In this document: in pieces, positions 1 to 5,426 of the stretch
Position numbering within the stretch: position 1 is the stretch's first letter
How the letters are laid out: each line of letters opens with the position of its first letter
DNA from: Chlorobiota bacterium
GTDB taxonomy: Bacteria > Bacteroidota > Ignavibacteria > Kapaibacteriales > NICIL-2
Length of the DNA: 5,426 nucleotides
Direction: 5' to 3'
Assembly: GCA_003695605.1 (NCBI GenBank)
Contig: RFIK01000034.1
Span: forward strand, 1-5,426
Program-made: the position numbers and the translations under genes
The notes under the pieces: model-generated
What the model saw: the letters and a program-made list of their open reading frames with translations, nothing else
The model's database searches: none
Told to the model about the DNA's origin: nothing

Positions 1-94
1 GTGCAAACATCTGCACCGAACACGACTCAAATTTACACTGCGATGGATTCGCCAACGAAGCAATCTTGCCACGGGTGGAAACAATGTCGAAAAC
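1..94. other. Left edge without an assignable gene
   Basis: This is the stretch downstream of the glycosylase stop codon. Several frames are open over this short distance on both strands, but none gives a peptide I recognise. A small inverted repeat, GTGCA-N6-TGCAC, occupies positions 1-16, and TTCG-CCAA-CGAA lies near 48-59. Both are short and neither is followed by a T-run, so I do not call a terminator. A minus-strand ATG at 8-10 could begin the next gene to the left, but too little of it is present to judge. Confidence 0.4.
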
Positions 95-715
95 TCAGTG
101 CACAAACGGCTCAATGACGGTTGCTCTGCGACTGCCAGAAATTGCTGGAGAACTTGGGTCGAAAAAACGGAGCAGCAACTCTTTGCCTCGCGTAATCCCG
201 ACGCGCGGCGAAATTCCAATGGCCGACAGCTGCACTACCGATGGAAGGATCCAAGTACCCTCACCGCAGCACGAGCGTCTGTTGTCATCAAGCTCAAAGC
301 CGAAGCAACGCGCAAGATTTGCCGGTCCGCTGAGCAGGCGCTCGCGGGGAAGGCTACGCGTACGGCGCTCGGCCATCTCTTCGATGCCGATAAGTGGCTC
401 AGCTGCGCGTACCAAGACTGCTGCCCCAATACCTTCCCGGTCGGTGACGATATTGACGCAGCGGTGAACGCCGTAGATGCGATAGACGTACAGGCAGCCG
501 CCGGCAGCGAACATCGCACGGTTTCGCGCTGTGATCCCTGGCCAGGAATGACTTGCGGGATCATCGGGCAGGTACGCTTCTGTCTCGACTATTCGCGCTG
601 CGAGGATCCTCCCGGATGCACTGCGACGCACAAGGATTGTCCCGACCAATTCTCGCGCAACGGTGATGGTATCCCGCTCGAACCACTTCTGCGGCAACGA
701 ACGTGCATCGAGCAT
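95..715 (-). CDS. mpg: DNA-3-methyladenine glycosylase (AAG/MPG family)
   Basis: A base-excision repair enzyme that cleaves the N-glycosidic bond of alkylated purines such as 3-methyladenine and leaves an abasic site; it acts on DNA in the cytoplasm. The family signature is complete. RIVETEAY carries the catalytic Glu (equivalent to human AAG Glu125, from its E-A-Y context), and Tyr and His follow in DPASHS. LYVYRIYGVHRCVN contains the DNA-intercalating Tyr and the Asn of the base pocket. LLSGPANLARCFGF and SPRVGITRG follow in the usual order. From the Met at 713-715 the protein has 206 residues, a normal size for bacterial members, with the conserved segment (LPQKWFERDT) starting about 7 residues in. 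An in-frame ATG at 785-787 would add 24 residues with no family resemblance and would overlap the flippase start, so I prefer 715. Neither start has a clear ribosome binding site. It is divergent from the plus-strand operon and looks functionally unrelated to it. Confidence 0.95.
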   Translation of the reverse strand: MLDARSLPQKWFERDTITVARELVGTILVRRSASGRILAARIVETEAYLPDDPASHSWPGITARNRAMFAAGGCLYVYRIYGVHRCVNIVTDREGIGAAVLVRAAEPLIGIEEMAERRTRSLPRERLLSGPANLARCFGFELDDNRRSCCGEGTWILPSVVQLSAIGISPRVGITRGKELLLRFFDPSSPAISGSRRATVIEPFVH

Positions 716-758
716 TGCATCATCGGCGGTAGCAAGCCACTGGAGAAACGGTTCACCA

Positions 759-790
759 TTTGTGGTGGTAACTTGCACGCTGTGCATTTG
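759..790 (+). promoter_or_regulatory. Weak Bacteroides-type promoter candidate for the plus-strand operon
   Basis: TTTG at 759-762, a 20-base gap, then TGCATTTG at 783-790. The known Bacteroides consensus is TTTG near -33 and TAnnTTTG near -7; the second element here differs at one position (G for A). The location between the divergent genes is right for an operon promoter. It would place transcription initiation near 797, inside or at the candidate flippase start codons, which would require a leaderless or slightly later start. Short degenerate motifs like this arise by chance, so this is only a candidate. Confidence 0.2.
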
Positions 791-2008
791 TCAACATTGA
801 CACAACGCGCAATACTACGAACAACGTTTTGGCTCAGTGTCGGCGATGCAATCACGCTGCTCGCGTATGCAGCTGTGGCAGTTATCATTGCGCGCACATT
901 CGGTGCAGCGGTACTCGGCACATACTCGCTGGCGATGGCGATTGCAGGAATTGTCCAAATCATCGCTGATGCCGGGTACAACATTTGGCTACCACGCGCT
1001 GTAGCGCAAAATCCAGCTGTATCCGATGAGCTCGTTAGCACTGCACTCAGCACAAAGCTGTTGCTCTGGATCGTCTCCGCACCCGGTGCGGTGGCAATTG
1101 CTTGGGTTCACCATGCAGAGAGCGCACAGCTGACGATGCTCGCGCTGCTCGATACACTCGCCAGCTGTGGGAGCTTTACCATCCTTGCGGCACTACGTGG
1201 ACTGGATCGCTACGTTATTCCCCAACTGCTCAGTAGCGGTTATAGTTTGGCAAGCGCCAGCGCAATGAGCGCAGTGATGTTCGCTGGCGGGAGCATTCTC
1301 GCAGCAGTGGCCGCAATGGCTGTTGTTAGCATCGGACGGGCCGTGCACCTTGTGTTCCTCTATGCACGCGCACGAGGCGGGATCGAGAAGATTCGCCGAG
1401 GCACTCGCTGGTATAGATGGGACACCATTATCCACCAACTCCGAACCCAACGACAACTGTGGGTGGTCAACCTTGCGAGCACGCTCGTTCACCGCACGCC
1501 ACTGGTGGTGCTTGGCATGCGGACAGGTAGTGCGGAGCTTGGCTTTTTCGCAGCCGCGTTCCGCATCTACAGTGCAGCGCGGATTCTGCCAGGCGCACTG
1601 TTCAACGCTGTGCTCCCACGACTTGCAAGCGATCTGCAGCCCGCACGCGAACGCAATGTTCTTCTGTTTGGATCGGCTGTCGCTCTTGCCGCTGGGATCG
1701 TCCTGTTCCTCGGTGCTGAGCCCCTCATCGGCTGGACGTTTCAGTTCGAGGAAGCTATTGTGCCGATGCGCCTTCTTGCGATTGCCAGCGCTGGTCTATC
1801 GCTGAAAACTGCATTCGAAGTTGTACTGATCTCCCGCGTGCAGGACCGTTTCGTCGCAGCAGCGATTGCAGCAGTAGCCTGTGCTACATTCATAGCCACG
1901 TGGGTTATTCCCGCTGCGGCAACGTCGTTTTCCCTTCTGCTCATCGCAAGCGAGTGGTTGCTATGCATCATCTTCGCTGGTTGGCTCGCGCTGCAGCGAG
2001 CGCGATAG
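782..2008 (+). CDS. Wzx-like polysaccharide flippase (MOP superfamily)
   Basis: An integral inner-membrane protein of the polysaccharide_synt / MOP exporter group, which flips lipid-linked oligosaccharides or related lipids from the cytoplasmic to the periplasmic face. About 408 residues with 12 hydrophobic segments can be counted, roughly at residues 16-37, 46-66, 92-109, 117-138, 152-171, 173-194, 226-245, 253-279, 293-315, 326-350, 357-377 and 382-403. Family-like stretches are ARTFGAAVLGTYSLAMAIA after the first segment, LPRAVAQ after the second, and GFFAAAFRIYSAARILPGAL in the second half. The N-terminus is uncertain because no ATG precedes the first membrane segment; candidates are GTG 782, TTG 788 and TTG 797, and the first in-frame ATG (935) would remove that segment. 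The frame stays open far upstream, to 98, but that part only mirrors the glycosylase gene. It overlaps the next gene by 46 bases and is probably the first gene of the operon. The substrate cannot be read from sequence; the rfbC downstream suggests a rhamnose-containing glycan. Confidence 0.85.
   Translation: MHLSTLTQRAILRTTFWLSVGDAITLLAYAAVAVIIARTFGAAVLGTYSLAMAIAGIVQIIADAGYNIWLPRAVAQNPAVSDELVSTALSTKLLLWIVSAPGAVAIAWVHHAESAQLTMLALLDTLASCGSFTILAALRGLDRYVIPQLLSSGYSLASASAMSAVMFAGGSILAAVAAMAVVSIGRAVHLVFLYARARGGIEKIRRGTRWYRWDTIIHQLRTQRQLWVVNLASTLVHRTPLVVLGMRTGSAELGFFAAAFRIYSAARILPGALFNAVLPRLASDLQPARERNVLLFGSAVALAAGIVLFLGAEPLIGWTFQFEEAIVPMRLLAIASAGLSLKTAFEVVLISRVQDRFVAAAIAAVACATFIATWVIPAAATSFSLLLIASEWLLCIIFAGWLALQRAR
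789..802. promoter_or_regulatory. Palindrome TGTCAA-CA-TTGACA, candidate operator
   Basis: A perfect inverted repeat with 6-base arms and a 2-base centre, lying exactly where the glycosylase and the flippase are read apart. Symmetric sites of this length are typical for dimeric helix-turn-helix repressors, and one bound here could affect both directions. Each arm also reads as a sigma70-like TTGACA on one strand (797-802 on plus, 794-789 on minus), but I find no good -10 box at the right spacing. No regulator gene is visible in the window. A chance occurrence is possible. Confidence 0.3.
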
Positions 2009-2028
2009 CTATCTTCATGCTCAGCTGT
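1963..2028 (+). other. Lipoprotein signal peptide with lipobox Cys22
   Basis: Codons 1-22 of the Ig-like lipoprotein. His/Arg-containing n-region, a hydrophobic core (about 10-20), then M-L-S-C with Cys encoded at 2026-2028. The -3 residue is Met rather than the more usual Leu, so it matches only a relaxed lipobox, which is common in Bacteroidota. This predicts export by Sec and cleavage by signal peptidase II. The mature protein would start at Cys22 and no Asp follows it (Cys-Ala-Val). Confidence 0.7.
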
Positions 2029-3621
2029 GCGGTTGTTCTCCCGCCGTCCGGCGGTCCAGAAGATCGGACCCCACCACTTGTCGAAGAGTGCAGCATCCCG
2101 AACGGAATGGTCAGGATCGGCTCGCAGCTGGCGATCACGCTGACGTTCAGTGAGTACGTCGAACGAAGCGACATCGCGCGGAACCTTGGTATCACGCCGA
2201 CTGCACCATACCAACTCAATTGGAGCGGTCGCAGGGTCACAATCGTCTTCGATAGCCTTCGCCCGCAGACCACCTACCGCATGAGCCTTGCAACTGGCTT
2301 CCGCGATTTGCATGGGAACAGGGCAACTGAACCGTTTACGCTCATCTTCTCGACTGGCGACCGACTCGATAGCTGCCAAATCCGGGGATTGATCACAAGC
2401 CCCGTCTCAGCTCCACTCTACGCAGTACTGCGTCCGGCTGATTCCGCAGTATCCGCACTCGAATATCGTATCCCCGCTGCAGCCGACGGCCGATTTCTCG
2501 CTGATGCACTGCCGTGCACACGATTTGTCGTCGCTGCATATGCCGACGTAAATGGAACAGGTTCGTTCGAAGCGGGCGAGCCTGGTGGCGTTGCTGCAGC
2601 ACCTATCCAAGCGCAGCCACCTACCCAGGCGCCATCGGTGCGTATCTGGCTGGGGCGCTCCAGCAACGCACACGAACTTCAGGTCATTTCCTGCAGAGCC
2701 ACCAGTTCGCGACGGATTCGTATCGAGTTCTCTGCACCACTGGAGCGCATCAGCAGTCGCGTGTGGGAGCTCGCCGACTCTGCACGTGGGCGCCGGGTCC
2801 CGATTGCAGCAACAATAGCCACCGGTCCCCAGACGATTGAGCTCATCAGCGGCGAGCCACTCAGTGACACGACCAGCTACCGACTCACACTCACGCCCGG
2901 TGCTATCATCGCAGATTCGACTGGTGCTACTCTTCCCGACACCGTTTCCTTCGCTTTCAGAGGTCTTGCCATTCCCGATACTCTCCCGCTGAGTATTCGC
3001 AGCATCGAGCCGAATCGGGACACCACCCGCAACGCAGATCTCAAGCCCGTACTGCACGTTGTGTGGACGGATGCACTTTCGGAGATTCCCAAGGTTACGC
3101 TGACCCAGCAACCGCATCGGGATACCATCCCGATAGCGATCGAGCAACCCGACGATGCCTCCATTCGCGTTCAGCCGCGCGACTCATTGCAGCCAGCGAC
3201 GACGTACACGTGGCTGATGCACCTTCGAGACGTCCGCTCGTGGCGTGGTGCATCGTCGAGCGATACAGGGTTTCTTATTCGGACGATCGTCACACTCGAT
3301 ACACGCACCGGCGGCAGCCTCAGCGGTGCTGTGGATGATAGTTGCTGCAACTGCCAACATCGAATTGTGGTTGTGCGTACTCCCCAGCAGGCTATTGTCG
3401 CGACTGCAGAGGCTGACGCACACGGGTACTTCCGAATTCCATTCCTCCCGGAAGGCAAGTATGAACTCGACGCATTCTGCGATCGAAACGCCAACGGTCG
3501 CTACGATAGCGGAACTCTCAGTCCTTTGCGTTACGGGGAACCAATCGCAGAGCGCCCTGTGCCCATCTCGATCAAAGCACGGTGGGACGTCACTGGCATA
3601 ACACTTCGTCTCCGCCGATGA
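1963..3621 (+). CDS. Lipoprotein with SbsA-type Ig-like domains
   Basis: A probable envelope lipoprotein of 552 residues; its precise job is unknown. The N-terminus has the form of a lipoprotein signal: basic residues, a hydrophobic stretch AAASAIAIFMLS, and Cys22 as the acylation site. PPSGGPEDRTPP (27-38) follows directly, an entry sequence seen in Ig-like (Big_5/SbsA) lipoproteins of the Bacteroidota group. By eye the domains are: Ig-like 1 at about 36-132 (with LTFSEYV and LRPQTTYRMSL), a CnaB/prealbumin-like module at about 137-229 with DVNGTGSFEAGEP, Ig-like 2 at about 237-334, a more divergent Ig-like 3 at about 342-444, and a C-terminal CnaB-like module at about 448-552 with FLPEGKYELDAF, DRNANGRYDSG and YGEPI. 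A CCNC cluster sits at 461-464. I chose the ATG at 1963 because it puts the signal peptide at the N-terminus; GTG 1954 and ATG 1900 are alternatives. The gene starts inside the flippase and its stop overlaps pdxB. Confidence 0.82.
   Translation: MHHLRWLARAAASAIAIFMLSCAVVLPPSGGPEDRTPPLVEECSIPNGMVRIGSQLAITLTFSEYVERSDIARNLGITPTAPYQLNWSGRRVTIVFDSLRPQTTYRMSLATGFRDLHGNRATEPFTLIFSTGDRLDSCQIRGLITSPVSAPLYAVLRPADSAVSALEYRIPAAADGRFLADALPCTRFVVAAYADVNGTGSFEAGEPGGVAAAPIQAQPPTQAPSVRIWLGRSSNAHELQVISCRATSSRRIRIEFSAPLERISSRVWELADSARGRRVPIAATIATGPQTIELISGEPLSDTTSYRLTLTPGAIIADSTGATLPDTVSFAFRGLAIPDTLPLSIRSIEPNRDTTRNADLKPVLHVVWTDALSEIPKVTLTQQPHRDTIPIAIEQPDDASIRVQPRDSLQPATTYTWLMHLRDVRSWRGASSSDTGFLIRTIVTLDTRTGGSLSGAVDDSCCNCQHRIVVVRTPQQAIVATAEADAHGYFRIPFLPEGKYELDAFCDRNANGRYDSGTLSPLRYGEPIAERPVPISIKARWDVTGITLRLRR
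3618..3621 (+). other. ATGA stop/start overlap (lipoprotein/pdxB)
   Basis: The lipoprotein stop TGA (3619-3621) and the pdxB start ATG (3618-3620) share bases. No Shine-Dalgarno sequence precedes the ATG (the preceding bases are CTCCGCCG), so termination-reinitiation is the likely way pdxB is translated. This overlap also supports 3618 as the pdxB start rather than the in-frame ATG at 3582. Confidence 0.85.
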
Positions 3622-4694
3622 TCTTCGTTGACCAGACTATACCACTGCTTGCCGAGATGCTTGCCCCACTTGAGGAGGTGCGCAGGGTGGACGTGCGGAA
3701 ACTCCGACGAGAAGAGCTGATCGGCTCAGGATGCCGCGCATTGATGTTTCGCTCGACACTCCACGTAGGTCGCGAACTGATCGAGGGCACTGCGGTCAAG
3801 TTTCTCGGTTCAGTCACCAGTGGTTGCGATCACATAGCACCGGAGATCCTTTCCGATCCACGCTACCGTGTTGCACTTGCTGCTGGTGCCAACGCGAATG
3901 CTGTCGCCGAGTATGTCTTGGTGAGCATTCTGCTCTGGAGTGCGCAGCAGAACGTCCCCTTATACCGCTGCTCAATTGGCATCGTGGGATTTGGCAATAT
4001 CGGTCGGCGTGTTGCGGAGTATTGCCATGAACTGGGCATGGACATCATTGCCAACGATCCACCGCTCGTGGAGCAGGGCTTTGAATTTCCACCGTACGTC
4101 CGTGTCGCATCGCTTCCTGCACTTGTTGCTGACAGCAGTGTGATCACCGTTCATGTGCCGCTTGTGCAGAGCGGGAAGCATCCCACCGTTCGGCTCTTGA
4201 AGCAGGCGCAGTTGCAGCAATCTGCTGCACAGCTGATCATTCAGACATCTCGCGGCGGCGTCATCGTCGAACGAGCGCTACTCGAACGATCGCGGAGCGG
4301 TGTTGCAGTCGCTGTGGACGTCTGGGAGCGTGAACCGGATGTTTCGCCGACGTTGGCTCGCCGTGCACTGCTGGCAACGCCGCACATCGCCGGACACTCG
4401 ATCAACGCAAAGCTGGCTGCATCGCTCAAGATTGCTGAGCAGTACTTCGCGTTTCGAAATGAACGTTTCGAGCCGCCACCCCTTCCACTCCCACAGCGGA
4501 TTCGGCTTTCGAGCATCCTCGGGCCCAAGCAGGCACTTGAGCTTCTTCTCCGAGCGCGGCAATTCGATGCCGATCACCGGTGGCTCCGCAGCATCCTCCT
4601 TGAGCGCCGCAGCGAGCGGATTGCTGCAATCGAGCATTTTCGCGCTACCTATCCAGAACGCACCGAAGTGTTCTCCACATCCTACGATATCTGA
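3618..4694 (+). CDS. pdxB: Erythronate-4-phosphate dehydrogenase PdxB
   Basis: A cytoplasmic NAD-dependent D-2-hydroxyacid dehydrogenase that oxidises 4-phospho-D-erythronate to 2-oxo-3-hydroxy-4-phosphobutanoate, the second step of the deoxyxylulose-5-phosphate-dependent route to pyridoxal phosphate. It has 358 residues, close to the E. coli enzyme. Features particular to PdxB are the N-terminus IFVDQTIP (E. coli ILVDENMP), LMFRSTLHV, VKFLGSVTSGCDHI, and NANAVAEYV, where E. coli has CNAIAVVEYV. The Rossmann motif is GFGNIG (124-129), with Asp147 in NDPP at the end of the next strand. The catalytic triad aligns as Arg212 (SRGG), Glu239 (DVWEREP) and His256 (TPHIAGH). The C-terminal region (about 280-358) ends with FRATYPERTEV, resembling the F-x-x-L-R-x-x-YPxRRE end of the PdxB dimerisation domain. 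It lies between envelope genes rather than with other B6 genes. A different 2-hydroxyacid dehydrogenase is the main alternative, but the N- and C-terminal matches favour PdxB. Confidence 0.88.
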   Translation: MIFVDQTIPLLAEMLAPLEEVRRVDVRKLRREELIGSGCRALMFRSTLHVGRELIEGTAVKFLGSVTSGCDHIAPEILSDPRYRVALAAGANANAVAEYVLVSILLWSAQQNVPLYRCSIGIVGFGNIGRRVAEYCHELGMDIIANDPPLVEQGFEFPPYVRVASLPALVADSSVITVHVPLVQSGKHPTVRLLKQAQLQQSAAQLIIQTSRGGVIVERALLERSRSGVAVAVDVWEREPDVSPTLARRALLATPHIAGHSINAKLAASLKIAEQYFAFRNERFEPPPLPLPQRIRLSSILGPKQALELLLRARQFDADHRWLRSILLERRSERIAAIEHFRATYPERTEVFSTSYDI

Positions 4695-4696
4695 TG
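4692..4696 (+). other. TGATG stop/start overlap (pdxB/rfbC)
   Basis: The pdxB stop TGA (4692-4694) shares its last base with the rfbC ATG (4694-4696). The preceding bases (CCTACGATATC) hold no Shine-Dalgarno sequence, so coupled translation is likely. Confidence 0.85.
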
Positions 4697-5284
4697 GCGC
4701 AGTTCGAAATTGTAACAACAGCGCTCGATGGCATCGCTGTGATTTGTCCGCAAGTCTTCCGTGACCGACGCGGCTACTTTCTCGAGAGCTTCAACGCCCA
4801 AGCGCTGAGCGCGCTCGGTCTGCCGACGCACTTTGTCCAAGACAACGTCTCGGCATCCCGCCGAGGCGTCATTCGTGGGATGCACTTTCAGTGGGATCCG
4901 CCGCAAGGGAAGCTGCTGAGCGTGCTCTACGGTCGGATCCAGCTTGTCGAACTCGACATTCGCCCCGATTCGCCACACTGCGGTACGCACTGGATATGCG
5001 AGCTTCGCGCCGACGAGCCTCGTCTGGTGTGGATCCCACCGGGTTTTGCTAATGGTTTTTTGGTGCTCAGCGACAGCGCAGTCGTTCACTACAAATGCAC
5101 CGCTCCATACAACCCATCGGCGGAGGGAAGCATCCGATGGGACGACCCTGCACTGGCCATTCCCTGGACACTTGACGATATCACCGAGCCAATCACCAGT
5201 GACCGCGACGCACGCGGCATGACGCTCAAGGAATGGCTCTCGCATCCTGCTGCACATTCGTTCTCGTACCACCACCGACTGTAG
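4694..5284 (+). CDS. rfbC: dTDP-4-dehydrorhamnose 3,5-epimerase (RmlC/RfbC)
   Basis: A cytoplasmic cupin enzyme that epimerises C3 and C5 of dTDP-4-keto-6-deoxy-D-glucose, the third step to dTDP-L-rhamnose for surface glycans. Its 196 residues are a little longer than the usual 180-190. The family pattern runs throughout: RRGYFLESF (25-33), FVQDNVSASRRGVIRGMHFQ (47-66) with the catalytic base His64 and substrate-contact Arg61, QGKLLSV with Lys73, LDIRPDSPHCG, WIPPGFANGF (113-122), VHYKCTAPYNP with the catalytic acid Tyr133, IRWDDPALAIPW, and SDRD with Asp172 at the place of the Asp paired with the catalytic His. One departure: Asn120 stands where classical RmlC has His (FAHGF). A related epimerase with another sugar-nucleotide substrate therefore cannot be excluded, though His64 and Tyr133 argue for an active enzyme. 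No rfbA, rfbB or rfbD is visible in the window. The ATG at 4694 overlaps the pdxB stop. Confidence 0.92.
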   Translation: MAQFEIVTTALDGIAVICPQVFRDRRGYFLESFNAQALSALGLPTHFVQDNVSASRRGVIRGMHFQWDPPQGKLLSVLYGRIQLVELDIRPDSPHCGTHWICELRADEPRLVWIPPGFANGFLVLSDSAVVHYKCTAPYNPSAEGSIRWDDPALAIPWTLDDITEPITSDRDARGMTLKEWLSHPAAHSFSYHHRL

Positions 5285-5287
5285 CCG

Positions 5288-5426
5288 ATGCGACGTTTTG
5301 CTCCTCCTGTGCGACGCACGCCGCGGAACCGGCGGCAGATCATGTGGAGCCTTCTCATCCTGCTGGCAGCGTATGCCCTGCTATGGTTCGAGCAGCATGA
5401 TCTGCAGCACCAATCCGGACGAGCAC
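5288..5426 (+). CDS. Small membrane-anchored protein, 3' end beyond window (possibly FtsB/DivIC-like)
   Basis: The first 46 codons are present and the frame is open to the right edge. The N-terminus is strongly basic (seven Arg among the first 16 residues, including RTPRNRRQ), followed by one hydrophobic segment (about 18-34, with SLLILLAAYALLWF), then EQHDLQHQS. This is the pattern of a single-pass protein with the N-terminus in the cytoplasm. The order short basic tail, membrane segment, aromatic-rich exit resembles the start of FtsB/DivIC septum proteins (E. coli FtsB has YSLWFGKNGIHDY here), but a signal-anchored secreted enzyme would look the same. The start lies 3 bases after the rfbC stop (TAG-CCG-ATG), which favours 5288 over the in-frame ATG at 5342 and makes it a fifth operon member. 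Confidence 0.6.
   Translation, partial: MRRFAPPVRRTPRNRRQIMWSLLILLAAYALLWFEQHDLQHQSGRA

Noticed and set aside
71..80. Possible terminator hairpin CCAC-GG-GTGG downstream of the glycosylase
   Set aside because: The loop would have only two bases, the stem is four pairs, and no T-run follows on the minus strand.
66..467. Plus-strand open frame of 133 codons
   Set aside because: It lies antisense to the glycosylase and its translation is low-complexity, rich in Arg and Ser, with no recognisable motif.
98..781. Plus-strand open frame extending the flippase N-terminus by 228 codons
   Set aside because: It runs antisense through the whole glycosylase gene, whose family motifs are unmistakable. 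The extension has no membrane segments or family resemblance and is rich in Cys and Arg, as expected of a shadow frame.
1741..2379. Minus-strand open frame of 212 codons across the flippase/lipoprotein junction
   Set aside because: It is antisense to two well-supported genes and its translation resembles no protein family.
2407..3147. Minus-strand open frame of 246 codons inside the lipoprotein gene
   Set aside because: The plus strand carries a coherent signal peptide and Ig-like domains here. The antisense product is rich in Cys, Arg and Gly with no family pattern, and its length follows from base composition.
4682..5275. Minus-strand open frame of 197 codons almost exactly mirroring rfbC
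   Set aside because: RfbC on the plus strand has full family motifs. The mirrored frame is a by-product of its codon use.
1..5426. Mobile element, CRISPR array, tRNA or defence system
   Set aside because: I saw no direct-repeat array, no transposase or recombinase motifs, no tRNA-like cloverleaf, and no defence-type domains; all substantial coding space belongs to the listed genes.

Overview
The window looks like chromosomal DNA from a bacterium of the Bacteroidota/Chlorobiota/Ignavibacteriota side of the tree. The clues are a lipoprotein whose mature N-terminus reads PPSGGPEDRTPP and continues into SbsA-type Ig-like domains, an arrangement I associate with that group; a PdxB-type vitamin B6 enzyme; and no convincing Shine-Dalgarno sequence before any of the chosen starts. 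The DNA is moderately GC-rich (mid to upper 50s percent by eye). A Kapabacteria/Ignavibacteria-like lineage is possible, but the sequence does not settle this.

Layout: positions 1-94 hold nothing I can assign. A 3-methyladenine DNA glycosylase gene (Mpg/AAG family) lies on the minus strand at 95-715 (or up to 787). From about 782 to the right edge everything is on the plus strand and forms one very compact block: a 12-segment Wzx-like polysaccharide flippase (782-2008), a multidomain Ig-like lipoprotein (1963-3621), erythronate-4-phosphate dehydrogenase PdxB (3618-4694), dTDP-4-dehydrorhamnose 3,5-epimerase RfbC/RmlC (4694-5284), and the first 46 codons of a small single-pass membrane protein (5288 to beyond the edge). 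Junctions are overlaps of 46, 4 and 1 bases and then a 3-base gap, so this is almost certainly one operon with translational coupling.

Functionally the block mixes cell-envelope genes (lipid-linked sugar export, a surface lipoprotein, dTDP-L-rhamnose synthesis) with one coenzyme gene (PLP synthesis). The glycosylase is a separate, divergently read DNA-repair gene. The divergent junction carries a perfect 6+6 palindrome (789-802) and a weak Bacteroides-style promoter candidate.

I see no mobile element, CRISPR array, tRNA, rRNA or clearly novel system. The most interesting points are the operon composition, the Asn in place of the usual His in the RmlC active-site loop, the repeated D-x-N-x-x-G modules in the lipoprotein, and the non-ATG start of the flippase.
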